In this document: positions 45,161 through 54,411 of the stretch, one piece after another
Position numbering within the stretch: position 1 is the first letter of the stretch
Layout: the number at the start of each line of letters is the position of its first letter
From: CALODL01 sp942492115
Lineage (GTDB): Bacteria > Planctomycetota > Phycisphaerae > UBA1845 > CAIVHJ01
Length of the DNA stretch: 64,000 bases
Assembly (NCBI GenBank): GCA_942492115.1
Contig: CALODL010000009.1
Location: forward strand, 62,001 to 126,000
Reading direction: 5' to 3'
The notes under the pieces: generated by a model
What the model saw: the letters and a program-made list of their open reading frames with translations, nothing else
Told to the model about the DNA's origin: nothing
The model's database searches: none
Made by a program: the position numbers and the translations under genes

Positions 45161-46588
45161 ATGTTGACACCAACCATAACGAATCTGCTTTACCTCGTCG
45201 CCGCAATCCTGTTCATCGTGGGCCTCATGCGCCTGAGCCATCCACGGACAGCGGTCCAGGGCAACGTACTCAGTGGAACGGGTATGCTCGTGGCCATCGT
45301 CGTGACGCTCCTGCAACAGGGCGTGGTCACGGCGTGGATGGTGTGGGTCGGTTTGATCATCGGCGGCGGCGTCGGGTTATTCTTCGCGGTTAAAGTCCAA
45401 ATGACCGAGATGCCAGAGCTGGTCGGACTGTTCAATGGCCTCGGCGGAATCGCATCTGTACTGGTTGCGGGCTCAGAGCTCCACAACACGATCGGTGCGC
45501 TGCCTGCCGAAGAAGCGACGTCATTCATGAACACCGGCATGCTGCAGATGTCCATAGCCACCGCCGCATCGGGACTCATCGGTGCGGTCACCTTCACCGG
45601 CAGCCTCATCGCCTGCGGCAAACTCAACGGCGTCAAATGGGTGCCCGAGGGTCGGCTGATTCCGGCTCAGAACCTGTTCAACCTCGTGCTCCTGATCGCT
45701 ACAGCAGGCCTGACCTACCTCATGTGTACAACGGCCCCGGCTGCCGCGTGGCCATACTATGTCATCATTTTGCTCGCAGCCGCCCTGGGTGTGCTGCTGA
45801 CCACACCAATCGGCGGTGCGGACATGCCTGTCGTCATCGCCCTGCTGAATTCGTATTCCGGTCTGGCCGCCTCGGCAACAGGCTTCGTCATCAACAATAA
45901 CGTACTGATCATCTCCGGCTCGCTGGTGGGCGCCAGCGGACTGATTCTGACCAAGATCATGTGCAAGGCGATGAACCGTTCACTGACCAACGTGCTCTTC
46001 GGCACGCTGGGCCCCACCGCCGACACGCTCTCGGAAGACGAAGTCTACGCCGGCAAGGTCAAGTCGACCTCGGCCGACGAGCTGGCGATGTTGTTGGAAA
46101 CGGCCCGCCGCGTGGTCATCGTCCCAGGCTACGGCATGGCCGTGGCCCAGGCCCAGCACGCCGTGCGCGACCTGACCAATCTCCTCGAAGCCAACGGTAC
46201 GCAGGTCGAGTTCGCCATCCACCCGGTGGCCGGACGCATGCCTGGCCACATGAACGTGCTCCTCGCCGAAGCCAACATCCCCTATGACAAGCTCAAGGAG
46301 ATGGACGAAATCAACCCGACGCTCGAGACCGTAGACGTCGCCCTGGTCATCGGGGCCAACGACGTGGTCAACCCATCAGCCCGCACCGACCCCAACTCGC
46401 CCATCGCCGGAATGCCCATCATCGATGTCGACAAATGCCAGACCGTCGTCGTCGTCAAGAGAAGCCTCAGCGCCGGTTTCGCCGGGATTCCCAATCCGCT
46501 CTTTGCCGCTGATAACACACTGATGTATTTCGGTGACGGCAAGAAAGCGTTTCTGGATCTGATCACTGCGATCAAAGAAGCGCAGTAA
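45161..46588 (+). CDS. pntB: NAD(P) transhydrogenase subunit beta (membrane, NADP-binding)
   Basis: A 475-residue subunit. The N-terminal 270 residues form eight to nine membrane helices, including 'EMPELVGLFNGLGGIASVLV'. The C-terminal soluble domain III binds NADP(H): 'VVIVPGYGMAVAQAQHAVRDL' (about residues 318-338), 'HPVAGRMPGHMNVLLAEANIPYD' and 'VALVIGANDVVNPSARTDPNSPIAGMPII' are all diagnostic. The complex uses the proton gradient to make NADPH. That cofactor is what OleD needs, but transhydrogenase is a general supply and no specific link is claimed. Confidence 0.95.
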   Translation: MLTPTITNLLYLVAAILFIVGLMRLSHPRTAVQGNVLSGTGMLVAIVVTLLQQGVVTAWMVWVGLIIGGGVGLFFAVKVQMTEMPELVGLFNGLGGIASVLVAGSELHNTIGALPAEEATSFMNTGMLQMSIATAASGLIGAVTFTGSLIACGKLNGVKWVPEGRLIPAQNLFNLVLLIATAGLTYLMCTTAPAAAWPYYVIILLAAALGVLLTTPIGGADMPVVIALLNSYSGLAASATGFVINNNVLIISGSLVGASGLILTKIMCKAMNRSLTNVLFGTLGPTADTLSEDEVYAGKVKSTSADELAMLLETARRVVIVPGYGMAVAQAQHAVRDLTNLLEANGTQVEFAIHPVAGRMPGHMNVLLAEANIPYDKLKEMDEINPTLETVDVALVIGANDVVNPSARTDPNSPIAGMPIIDVDKCQTVVVVKRSLSAGFAGIPNPLFAADNTLMYFGDGKKAFLDLITAIKEAQ

Positions 46589-46623
46589 CCGCAGCACAAC
46601 CCCGCAGCCTCCAAACAACCCAG

Positions 46624-46642
46624 TCGGCGAGCACACTCCGCG
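46624..46642. repeat. 19-base dispersed repeat, copy 1
   Basis: The 19 bases TCGGCGAGCACACTCCGCG occur here and again, identically and in the same orientation, at 58670-58688. A weaker similarity extends about 35 bases further (CCTGGA-A/G-GC at the same distance, within one base). This copy lies just after pntB, in the space between convergent genes. Confidence 0.6.
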
Positions 46643-46714
46643 CCCCGAAGCGCAGCGGGACGTTCGCCTGGAAGCCACCTTCCGCGCCAACGCACGACCG
46701 GTGGCGCGCACCCG

Positions 46715-47590
46715 TCAATCGCGCCCTTCCACAGAGGGCGATTGGGCCGGTGCGGTTGTGCGGTGCGGTGCGGAAAAAAGATAGGTGTACAGAGCACAGC
46801 CCCACAGACCCACGCCCAACCATTGGAGTTCGATGATGTGCTGGCGGTACTGGTCCTCGCCGTAATACCGAAAACTGCCGTACCCCGAGTAATGCATGAC
46901 CAGCAGCCCTGCAGCGATCAACACGCCGCATTCGATATGCCGACGCACATGCGAACGCGGGCCGTAGAGCAGCACCCACAACAATCCGGCAATCATGAGT
47001 TCGCGGTACAACGGGAACACTGCGATCCCCATCGCGAATGCCTTGGGCAGGGTCCACAGCACCGTCCAGTCGATCTGCGGCCCGCCCTCGGTAAAGGTTA
47101 CGGCTTGGGCATCACCCGGCCCCATGGCCTCCCCGCGATCGGTTGCGACCCACACGTGCTTGAAGTCGGACACCAACGTGGCTTCATAACCGTAGCGCTG
47201 GAGCATGGAGGCTGCGACCACGGCGCGACCATCGCAATCCTCCTTGCCAAGCCCTACGGCCTCTTCGAGGGTCGGAAAGTAGTCTGCATTGCCCCACAGG
47301 TTCCAGTCCCATTCATACTCGATCTTCTCGTAGACGAAAGCCTCGATCTTGCGCAGGCGTTCCTCCGGAGTCCACTCGGGATCGGCGTCTGCATCGAACT
47401 CGGCGACAAGCGGATCGAGAACCCGCGAGTCCGGTTCGATGAGAATGTTGGGATTGCTGTGCCGCTGAAGTGTCGCCGGAAGACGGTCGACCCGTGGAAA
47501 CAGGACAAGTATGCACCCAATGGCGAATACAGTGATCTTGAACGGCCAACGAAGCCACCAGGGTCTGCGGTTGATCAATCCAGGCATCAA
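46715..47590 (-). CDS. Transglutaminase-like membrane protein
   Basis: A 291-residue membrane protein. An N-terminal membrane segment (residues 15-33) is followed by a transglutaminase-like domain with the catalytic triad visible as Cys in 'GKEDCDGRAVVAASML' (about residue 118), His in 'DFKHVWVATD' (about 143) and Asp in the same stretch. Three or four hydrophobic segments fill the C-terminal 100 residues. The cysteine peptidase fold with membrane anchors is common in bacteria, where substrates are mostly unknown. It converges with pntB and the 126 bases between them contain a dispersed repeat. Confidence 0.75.
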   Translation of the reverse strand: MMPGLINRRPWWLRWPFKITVFAIGCILVLFPRVDRLPATLQRHSNPNILIEPDSRVLDPLVAEFDADADPEWTPEERLRKIEAFVYEKIEYEWDWNLWGNADYFPTLEEAVGLGKEDCDGRAVVAASMLQRYGYEATLVSDFKHVWVATDRGEAMGPGDAQAVTFTEGGPQIDWTVLWTLPKAFAMGIAVFPLYRELMIAGLLWVLLYGPRSHVRRHIECGVLIAAGLLVMHYSGYGSFRYYGEDQYRQHIIELQWLGVGLWGCALYTYLFSAPHRTTAPAQSPSVEGRD

Positions 47591-47714
47591 TCCATTGTAT
47601 CACCTCATGTAGCCAGCGGCAGACTGATGTGCAGCACTGTATATCTGCGGCGGCCATCGCCGATATCACCGATGGCTGGCCTTACGTCTGCCGTCTGCAT
47701 AGGATTCTCTCTAT

Positions 47715-48095
47715 ATGGAGCCCGGGCTATTCATCATCGCGATCAGCGCCATCCCGCGTGCGGTCATGTGGATGGGCGTCCTGGTGGTCCTGGTCGTCGC
47801 CATGTGGTTCGCCTGGCGGACGCTGCGGCGGCGCTTCCTCGATGACGATGGTGATGACAGGGCCGCGGCGCCGTGGACCCTGCAGCAATTGCGCGATTTG
47901 AAGGCCCGCGGCGAGATCAACACGACGGAGTTCGAAGCGTTGCGCGCTCAAATCATCGCGGACACACGGGGCGGCGATGAAGGTGGGCAAGTCATTGGAG
48001 GCTATGGCGATAGTCAATTGGACAAGGACATTGCCGGTGACCCTCCAGGACATGACTCACAGCCCCCGACAGACGATGGACCGGGCGCGAACTGA
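47715..48095 (+). CDS. Small membrane protein with SHOCT domain
   Basis: A 126-residue protein. One membrane segment (about residues 16-36, 'MWMGVLVVLVVAMWFAWRTL') is followed by a short SHOCT (short C-terminal) motif, 'LQQLRDLKARGEINTTEFEALRAQII' in outline, at about residues 56-80. The rest is acidic, glycine-rich and probably disordered. SHOCT segments are thought to bind other proteins or nucleic acids; no function can be given here. It lies 97 bases before clpX. Confidence 0.7.
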   Translation: MEPGLFIIAISAIPRAVMWMGVLVVLVVAMWFAWRTLRRRFLDDDGDDRAAAPWTLQQLRDLKARGEINTTEFEALRAQIIADTRGGDEGGQVIGGYGDSQLDKDIAGDPPGHDSQPPTDDGPGAN

Positions 48096-48192
48096 ATATT
48101 TTGACCTGAAGAGGGTAAGATGCCCCTGACGATACCAAACGTTGTTCATCAGCTCGCAGGGCGGTGATTTCCCAGATTTATGGAGTCGACCC

Positions 48193-49464
48193 ATGGCGGG
48201 ATCGAAGACAAGCGGCCGCTCAGGCCGAGGTAACGCCTGCAGTTTTTGCGGCAAGAGTCAACGCGACGCCGGCCCAATGGTTGAAGGGCCCAAGGACGTG
48301 TACATCTGCGCGTCATGCGTCGAGTTGTGTCATAACATCATTCAGCAGGAACGGCGCAAGTCAGGTCCGCAGCGGGCGCCTCTGGACAAGATCCCGAAGC
48401 CTTCCCAGATCTGCGAGTTCCTCGACGAGTACATCATCGGTCAAGACCATGCGAAGAAGAGCTTGTCCGTCGCTGTGCACAATCACTACAAGCGCATCAA
48501 CCACGCTGACACGGCAGATGAAGGCGATATTGAACTGGACAAGTCCAATGTCCTCGTCATTGGCCCGACGGGTTCCGGTAAGACGTTGCTCGCGCGAACG
48601 CTCGCGCGCATGCTGAACGTGCCTTTCGCCATTGGCGACGCCACGACCCTGACTGAAGCCGGGTACGTCGGCGAGGATGTCGAGAACGTTCTGCTGCGTC
48701 TGCTGCAGAACGCCGACTACGACCTCGAGCTGGCTCAGCGTGGAATCATCTACATCGACGAGATCGACAAGATCGGCCGAACCAGCCAGAACGTCAGCAT
48801 CACCCGCGATGTCTCCGGCGAAGGCGTACAGCAGGCCCTGCTCAAGATGCTCGAGGGGACGGTTTCGAACATACCACCCCAGGGTGGCCGCAAGCATCCG
48901 GAACAGCAGTACATCCAGATGGACACGTCGCAGATCCTCTTCATCACCGGCGGAACGTTCGTCGGCCTCGAGGACATCATCCGCCGGCGCATCGGCCGGT
49001 CGGCGATCGGGTTCTCCCACGAACTCGAACGCACGGAAGAATCCGAGGCGAGCTCGGAGATTCTGCGCCAAGTCACGCCGGAGGATCTGTTCGTGTTCGG
49101 CATGATCCCCGAACTCGTGGGACGCCTGCCGATGATCAGCACCCTTGACTCGCTTGATGTCGACAGCCTCGTCCGTATTCTGACCGAACCCAAGAACGCT
49201 CTGGTCAAACAGTACCAGAAGTTCTTCGAGCTCGAGGGGTGCGAGCTGGAGTTCACCGATTCCACATTGCGCCTCATTGCCAAACGTGCCCTCGATCGCG
49301 ATACGGGAGCCCGGGCCCTGCGTTCAGTGATGGAAGAGCTCATGCTCGAGGTGATGTACGAGCTGCCGGAGAAGAAACGGACGGGCAAGTACATCATCAC
49401 CGAGGCAGTCGCCGAGGGACGAACCGGTCTGTTTGCCCCCAAACGCAAGAAGGAATCGGCCTGA
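48193..49464 (+). CDS. clpX: ATP-dependent Clp protease ATP-binding subunit ClpX
   Basis: AAA+ unfoldase that delivers proteins to ClpP. It is 423 aa from the ATG at 48193. The N-terminal zinc-binding domain has cysteines 16, 19, 39 and 42 ('ACSFCGKS', 'YICASCVELC'). Walker A is 'GPTGSGKTLLA' near residue 123-133, Walker B 'GIIYIDEIDKI' near 190, and the substrate-gripping pore loop 'GYVGEDVE' near 158-165; 'RRIGRSAIGF' is the ClpX-specific RKH-type/IGF region in which the ClpP-binding loop 'IGF' is present. clpP is not in this window, so the two genes are unlinked here. Confidence 0.96.
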   Translation: MAGSKTSGRSGRGNACSFCGKSQRDAGPMVEGPKDVYICASCVELCHNIIQQERRKSGPQRAPLDKIPKPSQICEFLDEYIIGQDHAKKSLSVAVHNHYKRINHADTADEGDIELDKSNVLVIGPTGSGKTLLARTLARMLNVPFAIGDATTLTEAGYVGEDVENVLLRLLQNADYDLELAQRGIIYIDEIDKIGRTSQNVSITRDVSGEGVQQALLKMLEGTVSNIPPQGGRKHPEQQYIQMDTSQILFITGGTFVGLEDIIRRRIGRSAIGFSHELERTEESEASSEILRQVTPEDLFVFGMIPELVGRLPMISTLDSLDVDSLVRILTEPKNALVKQYQKFFELEGCELEFTDSTLRLIAKRALDRDTGARALRSVMEELMLEVMYELPEKKRTGKYIITEAVAEGRTGLFAPKRKKESA

Positions 49465-49507
49465 TGTGAGCCTGAACTCAGGGCCGCCACTTTGACCAGA
49501 TCACCAC

Positions 49508-49549
49508 CCGAGAACCCGGCTGCTGTCCCACGGCAGGCCGGGTTCTCGG
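49508..49549 (+). terminator. Strong hairpin after clpX
   Basis: A perfect 13-base inverted repeat (49508-49520 with 49537-49549) starting 43 bases after the clpX stop codon. The sequence after it, ACGTTTGGGG, has only a weak T run. It separates clpX from the zinc-ribbon gene. Confidence 0.7.
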
Positions 49550-49623
49550 ACGTTTGGGGCTGTTCCACGCATATCGTAAATTGGGCTCGCCAGCTGACCG
49601 ATATCACAGCCAGGAGCAGCATA

Positions 49624-49806
49624 CATATGGCCGTCACACTCTTCTGTCCGAATCTCAAGTGTCGACTCATCCTCCAGGTGCCCGATGAAGCCCGGGGCAA
49701 GAAGGTCCGTTGCGGCCAGTGCCAGACGACATTCGTCGTCCCGGAGAAACGCATCGAGGCCCCCGCGGCGACCGCCCCGACGAACGCCGACGACCAGAAT
49801 GAATAG
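49624..49806 (+). CDS. Small zinc-ribbon protein (MJ0042-type)
   Basis: A 60-residue protein with two CxxC-type pairs, 'FCPNLKC' and 'VRCGQCQTTF', about 20 residues apart, the arrangement of the MJ0042/zinc-ribbon family often found at the N-termini of planctomycete proteins. Here the ribbon stands alone, with a short alanine-rich acidic tail. The ATG at 49624 is used. No function can be assigned. It lies between clpX and dapL. Confidence 0.7.
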   Translation, partial: HMAVTLFCPNLKCRLILQVPDEARGKKVRCGQCQTTFVVPEKRIEAPAATAPTNADDQNE

Positions 49807-49930
49807 TCCCCAGTGCGGCACGCGACGCCGTGCTGCGAATTGTTTTTTTGGTTCAGGAACTTAGAATGCCTCGCATCTGGTTCGGCGGCCCGGCCGAACT
49901 GCACTCACACGATGCGTACCGCGAGGCACC

Positions 49931-51097
49931 ATGAACTTTTCCAGAGCCGAACGGCTGGACCAGCTACCGCCCTACTTGTTTGCCGACATAGACGACCGCA
50001 AGCGCGCCGCCATTGAAGCCGGCAAGGATGTCATCGACTTCGGCATCGGCGATCCTGATCAACCGACCCCGGACTTTATCATCCACGCTTTGCAGCAGGC
50101 GGTCCTTGACCCGGTCCATCATTGCTACCCGCCCGGCACCGGCACGGCCGACTTCCGTCGCGCTGCCGCCACGTGGTTCGTTCGCCGGTTCGGCATCGAG
50201 CTCGACGCCGAGACCGAAGTCCTCGGCCTGATTGGCAGCAAGGAAGGGTTGGCGCATCTTCCGTTGGCCTGCTTGAGCCCCGGGCAGGTGGCGCTGGTCC
50301 CCTCGCCTGCATATCCGGTGTATCACAGTGCAACCGTTTTTGCCGGCGGCCGACCGGTCGATATGCCTCTGACCGCCCGCAACAGCTGGCTGCCAGACCT
50401 CGACGCAATCCCCGCGGATCTCGCAGCTGCGGCACGGCTGATGTTCCTGAATTATCCGAACAACCCGACCGGCGCGATTGCAGATCTCGGATTTTTCGAG
50501 CGGTGCGTCGACTTTGCCCGGCGCCATGACATCGTCATCGTGCAGGATGCGGCGTACTCGGAGCTGAGCTTTGGCGCACTGCCACCCAGTGCGCTGCAAA
50601 TCGAGGGCGCGCGTGATTGCGTCGTCGAGATGTACTCGCTGTCCAAAACGTTCAACATGACCGGATGGCGTCTCGGATTCGCCGTTGGCAATGCAGATGT
50701 TCTTGCGGCTCTCGCCAAGATCAAGGCCAACGTCGACTCCGGCCAGTTCGGTGCCGTGCAACAGGCCGGCATCACGGCCCTGGCCAGTGCGGATCAGGTT
50801 CAGATCCGGGCGTTGCTGGATGTGTATCGCGAACGGGCTGAAGTCCTGGTCCACGGCCTGCGTGCGATCGGCCTCGACGCCGGCATTCCCGCAGCTACTT
50901 TTTATGTGTGGATCGCGGTACCTGCTGGCTATGATTCGATGTCATTCGCGGCCATGCTGCTGGAAGAGTTGGCCATCACTGTCGTGCCAGGCGTCGGATT
51001 TGGCACGGCGGGCGAAGGATATGTCCGCTTCGCTTTGACCGTGCCAGCCGAACGGATTCGTGAGGCAGTCGAACGAATGAGCGTCCTGAAGTTCTGA
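49931..51097 (+). CDS. dapL: LL-diaminopimelate aminotransferase
   Basis: PLP enzyme that makes LL-diaminopimelate directly from tetrahydrodipicolinate for lysine and peptidoglycan, as in plants, chlamydiae and several bacterial phyla. It is 388 aa. Characteristic points are 'VIDFGIGDPDQPTPDFII' near the start, 'YPPGTGTADFRRAAATWF', 'NYPNNPTGAI', and the PLP lysine K239 in 'SLSKTFNMTGWRLGFAVG'. The other class I aminotransferases of similar build cannot be excluded from sequence alone, but the N-terminal pattern favours DapL. Confidence 0.85.
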   Translation: MNFSRAERLDQLPPYLFADIDDRKRAAIEAGKDVIDFGIGDPDQPTPDFIIHALQQAVLDPVHHCYPPGTGTADFRRAAATWFVRRFGIELDAETEVLGLIGSKEGLAHLPLACLSPGQVALVPSPAYPVYHSATVFAGGRPVDMPLTARNSWLPDLDAIPADLAAAARLMFLNYPNNPTGAIADLGFFERCVDFARRHDIVIVQDAAYSELSFGALPPSALQIEGARDCVVEMYSLSKTFNMTGWRLGFAVGNADVLAALAKIKANVDSGQFGAVQQAGITALASADQVQIRALLDVYRERAEVLVHGLRAIGLDAGIPAATFYVWIAVPAGYDSMSFAAMLLEELAITVVPGVGFGTAGEGYVRFALTVPAERIREAVERMSVLKF

Positions 51098-51184
51098 GAA
51101 CAAAGACCGCTCGCGACCGCCGTTGTTCTGTTACAGCTTCGAGCAGCACGCTCGGGCTGATTGCCCGGAGATCACACACCCATA

Positions 51185-51734
51185 ATGGCTGAAACGCACG
51201 CGCTATATGTCGGGCTCGGTGGCAACATGGGCGATGTCCAGGCAGCCTTCGTCGACGCGCTTGTGCATCTGATCGAGGACTGGCCCCTGGACTTGCGCGC
51301 AGTCTCGAGCTTATATCGCACCTCTCCCGTGGGCGGCCCCGGAGATCAACCCGACTTCCTCAACGGCGTCGCGCGTTTTGCAACGACGATCTCGGCTGCC
51401 GATGTACTGGCCGCGCTGCAAGCCGTCGAAGGCGGATACACCCGCGAGCGCGCCCGTCCACTGGGGCCCGCGAACCCTCGACCTCGACCTCCTGTTGTTC
51501 GATTCCAGGATTATCAACACCCCTGACCTGATCGTGCCGCACGCGCGTCTGCATGAGCGAAAATTCGTCCTTGAACCACTGTGCGAGATCGCCAGCGATA
51601 TCGTGCACCCCGTTCTCGGACATACCATGACCACGCTCAATAACCTGTTGACAACTGACGGCAACCAGAGGATCACATGCCTGTGCGGTCCTGAGTGGAT
51701 GACGGTACAATGCGGCCGATCAAGCCGTGGTTAA
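51185..51734 (+). pseudogene. folK: FolK (HPPK), split by one frameshift
   Basis: 6-Hydroxymethyl-7,8-dihydropterin pyrophosphokinase of folate synthesis. Frame 1 (ATG 51185) reads 'YVGLGGNMGDVQAAF', 'SSLYRTSPVGGPGDQPDFLNGV' and 'ERAR'. From about 51461 the signature continues in another frame, 'HWGPRTLDLDLLLFDSRII', then 'VPHARLHERKFVLEPLCEIA', ending at 51734. The whole is about 182 aa, normal for FolK. The break lies near 51460-51466 and would be repaired by two added bases. As folate synthesis is normally essential, a sequence error is the simplest reading. The gene's end overlaps the mutS start. Confidence 0.85.
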
Positions 51735-54372
51735 ACCAAACATCGACCCAACACTCATCGCCAAGGACCCCAGCGCCACCCCCGCTATGCGCCAATGGGC
51801 CGAACAGAAGACCCAGGCGAGCGATGCCATCCTGCTCTTCCGCATGGGGGATTTCTACGAAACGTTCTATGACGATGCCCACACCGTGTCCCGGGCTCTC
51901 GGCCTGACGCTGACTTCGCGGAGCAAGGACACCCCCATCCCACTGGCGGGCATCCCGTATCACGCCCTGGACAACTATCTGAGCAAGTTGGTCCAGGCCG
52001 GATTCAAGGTCGCTATCAGTGAACAGACCGAGGACCCCAAACTGGCCAAGGGGGTCGTCAAGCGCGCAATCGTACGTGTCGTCACCCCCGGAACACTCAC
52101 CGACGATCACCTGCTCGACGAGTCGGCATCGAACTATCTGGTGGCGGTGTGTACCACCGGTGGTGCCCCGGAAGCGGCATGCCTCGATCTGGCTGCCGGC
52201 GAATTCTTCACCGTCGGTGCGGGTGATGAGCGGCTGATTGACGAGTTGGCCCGCCTGAGTCCCGCCGAAGTCCTGGTCAGCGAGGAGCCCTCGACCGGCG
52301 ATGCGGAGCTGGCCGCTCAGTTGCGCGAGCTGTCCGGCGCGCGGGTTGCTCATCGACCGCCACACACGTTCGACCGCTTTCATGCTACGCAATTGCTGCA
52401 CCAGCAGTTCGGCGTCGAGACCCTCTCCGGATTCGGTTACGACGACGATACACCTGGCCTGTGTGCCGCCGGGGCAATCCTGGCGTACGTCAACGAAACA
52501 CAGTGTGGTGCCGTCGAACACATCGTTGGGATCCGGCACCGCGTCGCCGCCGACCATGTGCGCATCGATCCCAATTCGTGGCGTTCGCTGGAAATCGAAC
52601 GGACCATCCGCAGTGGCACGACGGATGGCACACTGTACGCCGCGCTCAACCGCACCTCGTGTGCTCTGGGCGCACGGCACCTGCGCGGCGCTTTGCGCTT
52701 TCCATTGTGCAGCCGCACGGCCATCGTGGCCCGCCAGGAAGGCGTGGCCGAGTTGTTCGACGACCGTGAGTGCCTCGAACGCCTGCGTGACCACCTGCGC
52801 GGGGTGTGCGATGTGGAACGCGTCACCGCCCGCCTCGGCTTGCGGCGTTGCTCGCCGCGTGATCTCCGGGCCCTCGGCCAGACCTTGCAATCAACGGAGG
52901 TCATCCGTACCGAACTGCGCGACGCCGCGGCCGGAATCCTGCGGCGGCTTGCCGATGCCGGTCAAAATACAGCGATTCTGGCAGAGCGTTTGTTGACCGC
53001 CCTCGCAGATGACGCACCGTTGACGGTTCGAGAAGGTCGCATCTTCGCCGATGGTGTCGATGACGAGCTGGATCGTCTGCGCACGATCGGTCGCGACGGC
53101 AAGTCATGGCTCGCACGGTATCAAGCCGAGCAGAGCGAGCGGACCGGCATCCCGTCACTCAAGGTCGGTTTCAACAGGGTCTTCGGCTACTATCTCGAAA
53201 TCACCAACGCCCACCGTGACGCCGCCCCGGCCGACTATGTCCGCAAGCAAACGCTCAAGGGCGCGGAGCGCTACATCACGGATGAACTGAAGGCGTTCGA
53301 GACCGAGGCCCTCGACGCCCAGGATCGCGCCGCCGAGCTCGAGTATCGCCTGTTCAACGAATTGATGGACGAAGCTGCGGAGTACATCCCACAGCTGCTC
53401 GAAACCGCCCGCGCCATTGGGCTCGTTGACATGATGTGCAGCTTTGCCTGCATCGCTGCCGAGCGGAACTATCAGCGCCCGCAATTCGTCGACGATCCGC
53501 TGCTCGAACTCGTCGACGGTCGTCACCCCGTGTTGGACCATGTGCTCGGCAGTGAACTCGTGCCCAATGACACGGTGCTGAATACCAGTGATGCGCGCTT
53601 GCTGCTCATCACCGGTCCGAACATGGCCGGCAAGAGCACCTACATCCGCCAGGTGGCCTTGTTGACGCTCATGGCCCACACCGGTTCGTTCGTCCCGGCG
53701 TCGTCCATGCGCATCGGCGCCGTCGACCGCATCTTTGCCCGCGTCGGAGCCAGTGACGAGATATCGCGCGGGCAGTCGACCTTCATGGTCGAGATGGTCG
53801 AGGCGGCCAACATCCTGAACAATGCGACTGCGCACTCACTCGTGATCCTCGATGAGCTTGGCCGTGGCACAAGCACGTATGACGGCCTGTCGCTCGCGTG
53901 GGCCGTGTGCGAACACATCGTCCGTCGCATCACCTGCCGAACGCTGTTTGCCACACACTATCACGAATTGACCGAGCTGGCCCGCCTGCTCGAGGGCGTG
54001 CACAACTACAACGTCGCAGTTCGCGAGTGGCCAGCGGAACAAGGCCGTGACGCGCGAATCGTTTTCCTGCACAAGATCGTTGCAGGCTCCGCAGACAAGA
54101 GCTATGGCGTACACGTTGCCCAGATCGCGGGCATCCCACGCAGCGTGGTCAAGCGCGCAGGACAGGTTTTGCGTCATCTCGAGTCCGGGTTGTCGCGCAG
54201 CAGTCTGCGCGATGTACTGTCCGGTCAGCACACCACGCCGACCGATCAGCTCGAACTGTTTGCAGCCCAGGATGATCGTCTGCGGCAGGCGCTGCTCGAC
54301 CTCGACGTCGATCACCTCACCCCTATGGATGCGCTGGTCAAAATCAAGGAATTGCAGGACGAAGCGCGATAG
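51727..54372 (+). CDS. mutS: DNA mismatch repair protein MutS
   Basis: Mismatch-recognition ATPase of 881 aa. The N-terminal domain has the mismatch-reading 'ILLFRMGDFYETFYDDA' (Phe-x-Glu motif, about residues 36-52). Walker A is 'ITGPNMAGKSTYIRQ' near residues 627-641, Walker B 'SLVILDELGRGTSTYDG' near 700, followed by 'TLFATHYHELTEL'. The frame is intact throughout. The GTG at 51727 is used because the family's N-terminus starts just after it. It overlaps folK, and recJ follows after 39 bases. Confidence 0.96.
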   Translation: MVKPNIDPTLIAKDPSATPAMRQWAEQKTQASDAILLFRMGDFYETFYDDAHTVSRALGLTLTSRSKDTPIPLAGIPYHALDNYLSKLVQAGFKVAISEQTEDPKLAKGVVKRAIVRVVTPGTLTDDHLLDESASNYLVAVCTTGGAPEAACLDLAAGEFFTVGAGDERLIDELARLSPAEVLVSEEPSTGDAELAAQLRELSGARVAHRPPHTFDRFHATQLLHQQFGVETLSGFGYDDDTPGLCAAGAILAYVNETQCGAVEHIVGIRHRVAADHVRIDPNSWRSLEIERTIRSGTTDGTLYAALNRTSCALGARHLRGALRFPLCSRTAIVARQEGVAELFDDRECLERLRDHLRGVCDVERVTARLGLRRCSPRDLRALGQTLQSTEVIRTELRDAAAGILRRLADAGQNTAILAERLLTALADDAPLTVREGRIFADGVDDELDRLRTIGRDGKSWLARYQAEQSERTGIPSLKVGFNRVFGYYLEITNAHRDAAPADYVRKQTLKGAERYITDELKAFETEALDAQDRAAELEYRLFNELMDEAAEYIPQLLETARAIGLVDMMCSFACIAAERNYQRPQFVDDPLLELVDGRHPVLDHVLGSELVPNDTVLNTSDARLLLITGPNMAGKSTYIRQVALLTLMAHTGSFVPASSMRIGAVDRIFARVGASDEISRGQSTFMVEMVEAANILNNATAHSLVILDELGRGTSTYDGLSLAWAVCEHIVRRITCRTLFATHYHELTELARLLEGVHNYNVAVREWPAEQGRDARIVFLHKIVAGSADKSYGVHVAQIAGIPRSVVKRAGQVLRHLESGLSRSSLRDVLSGQHTTPTDQLELFAAQDDRLRQALLDLDVDHLTPMDALVKIKELQDEAR

Positions 54373-54411
54373 CACGGAACACACTGGGCATCAGGACGAG
54401 GGAGTAACCCC

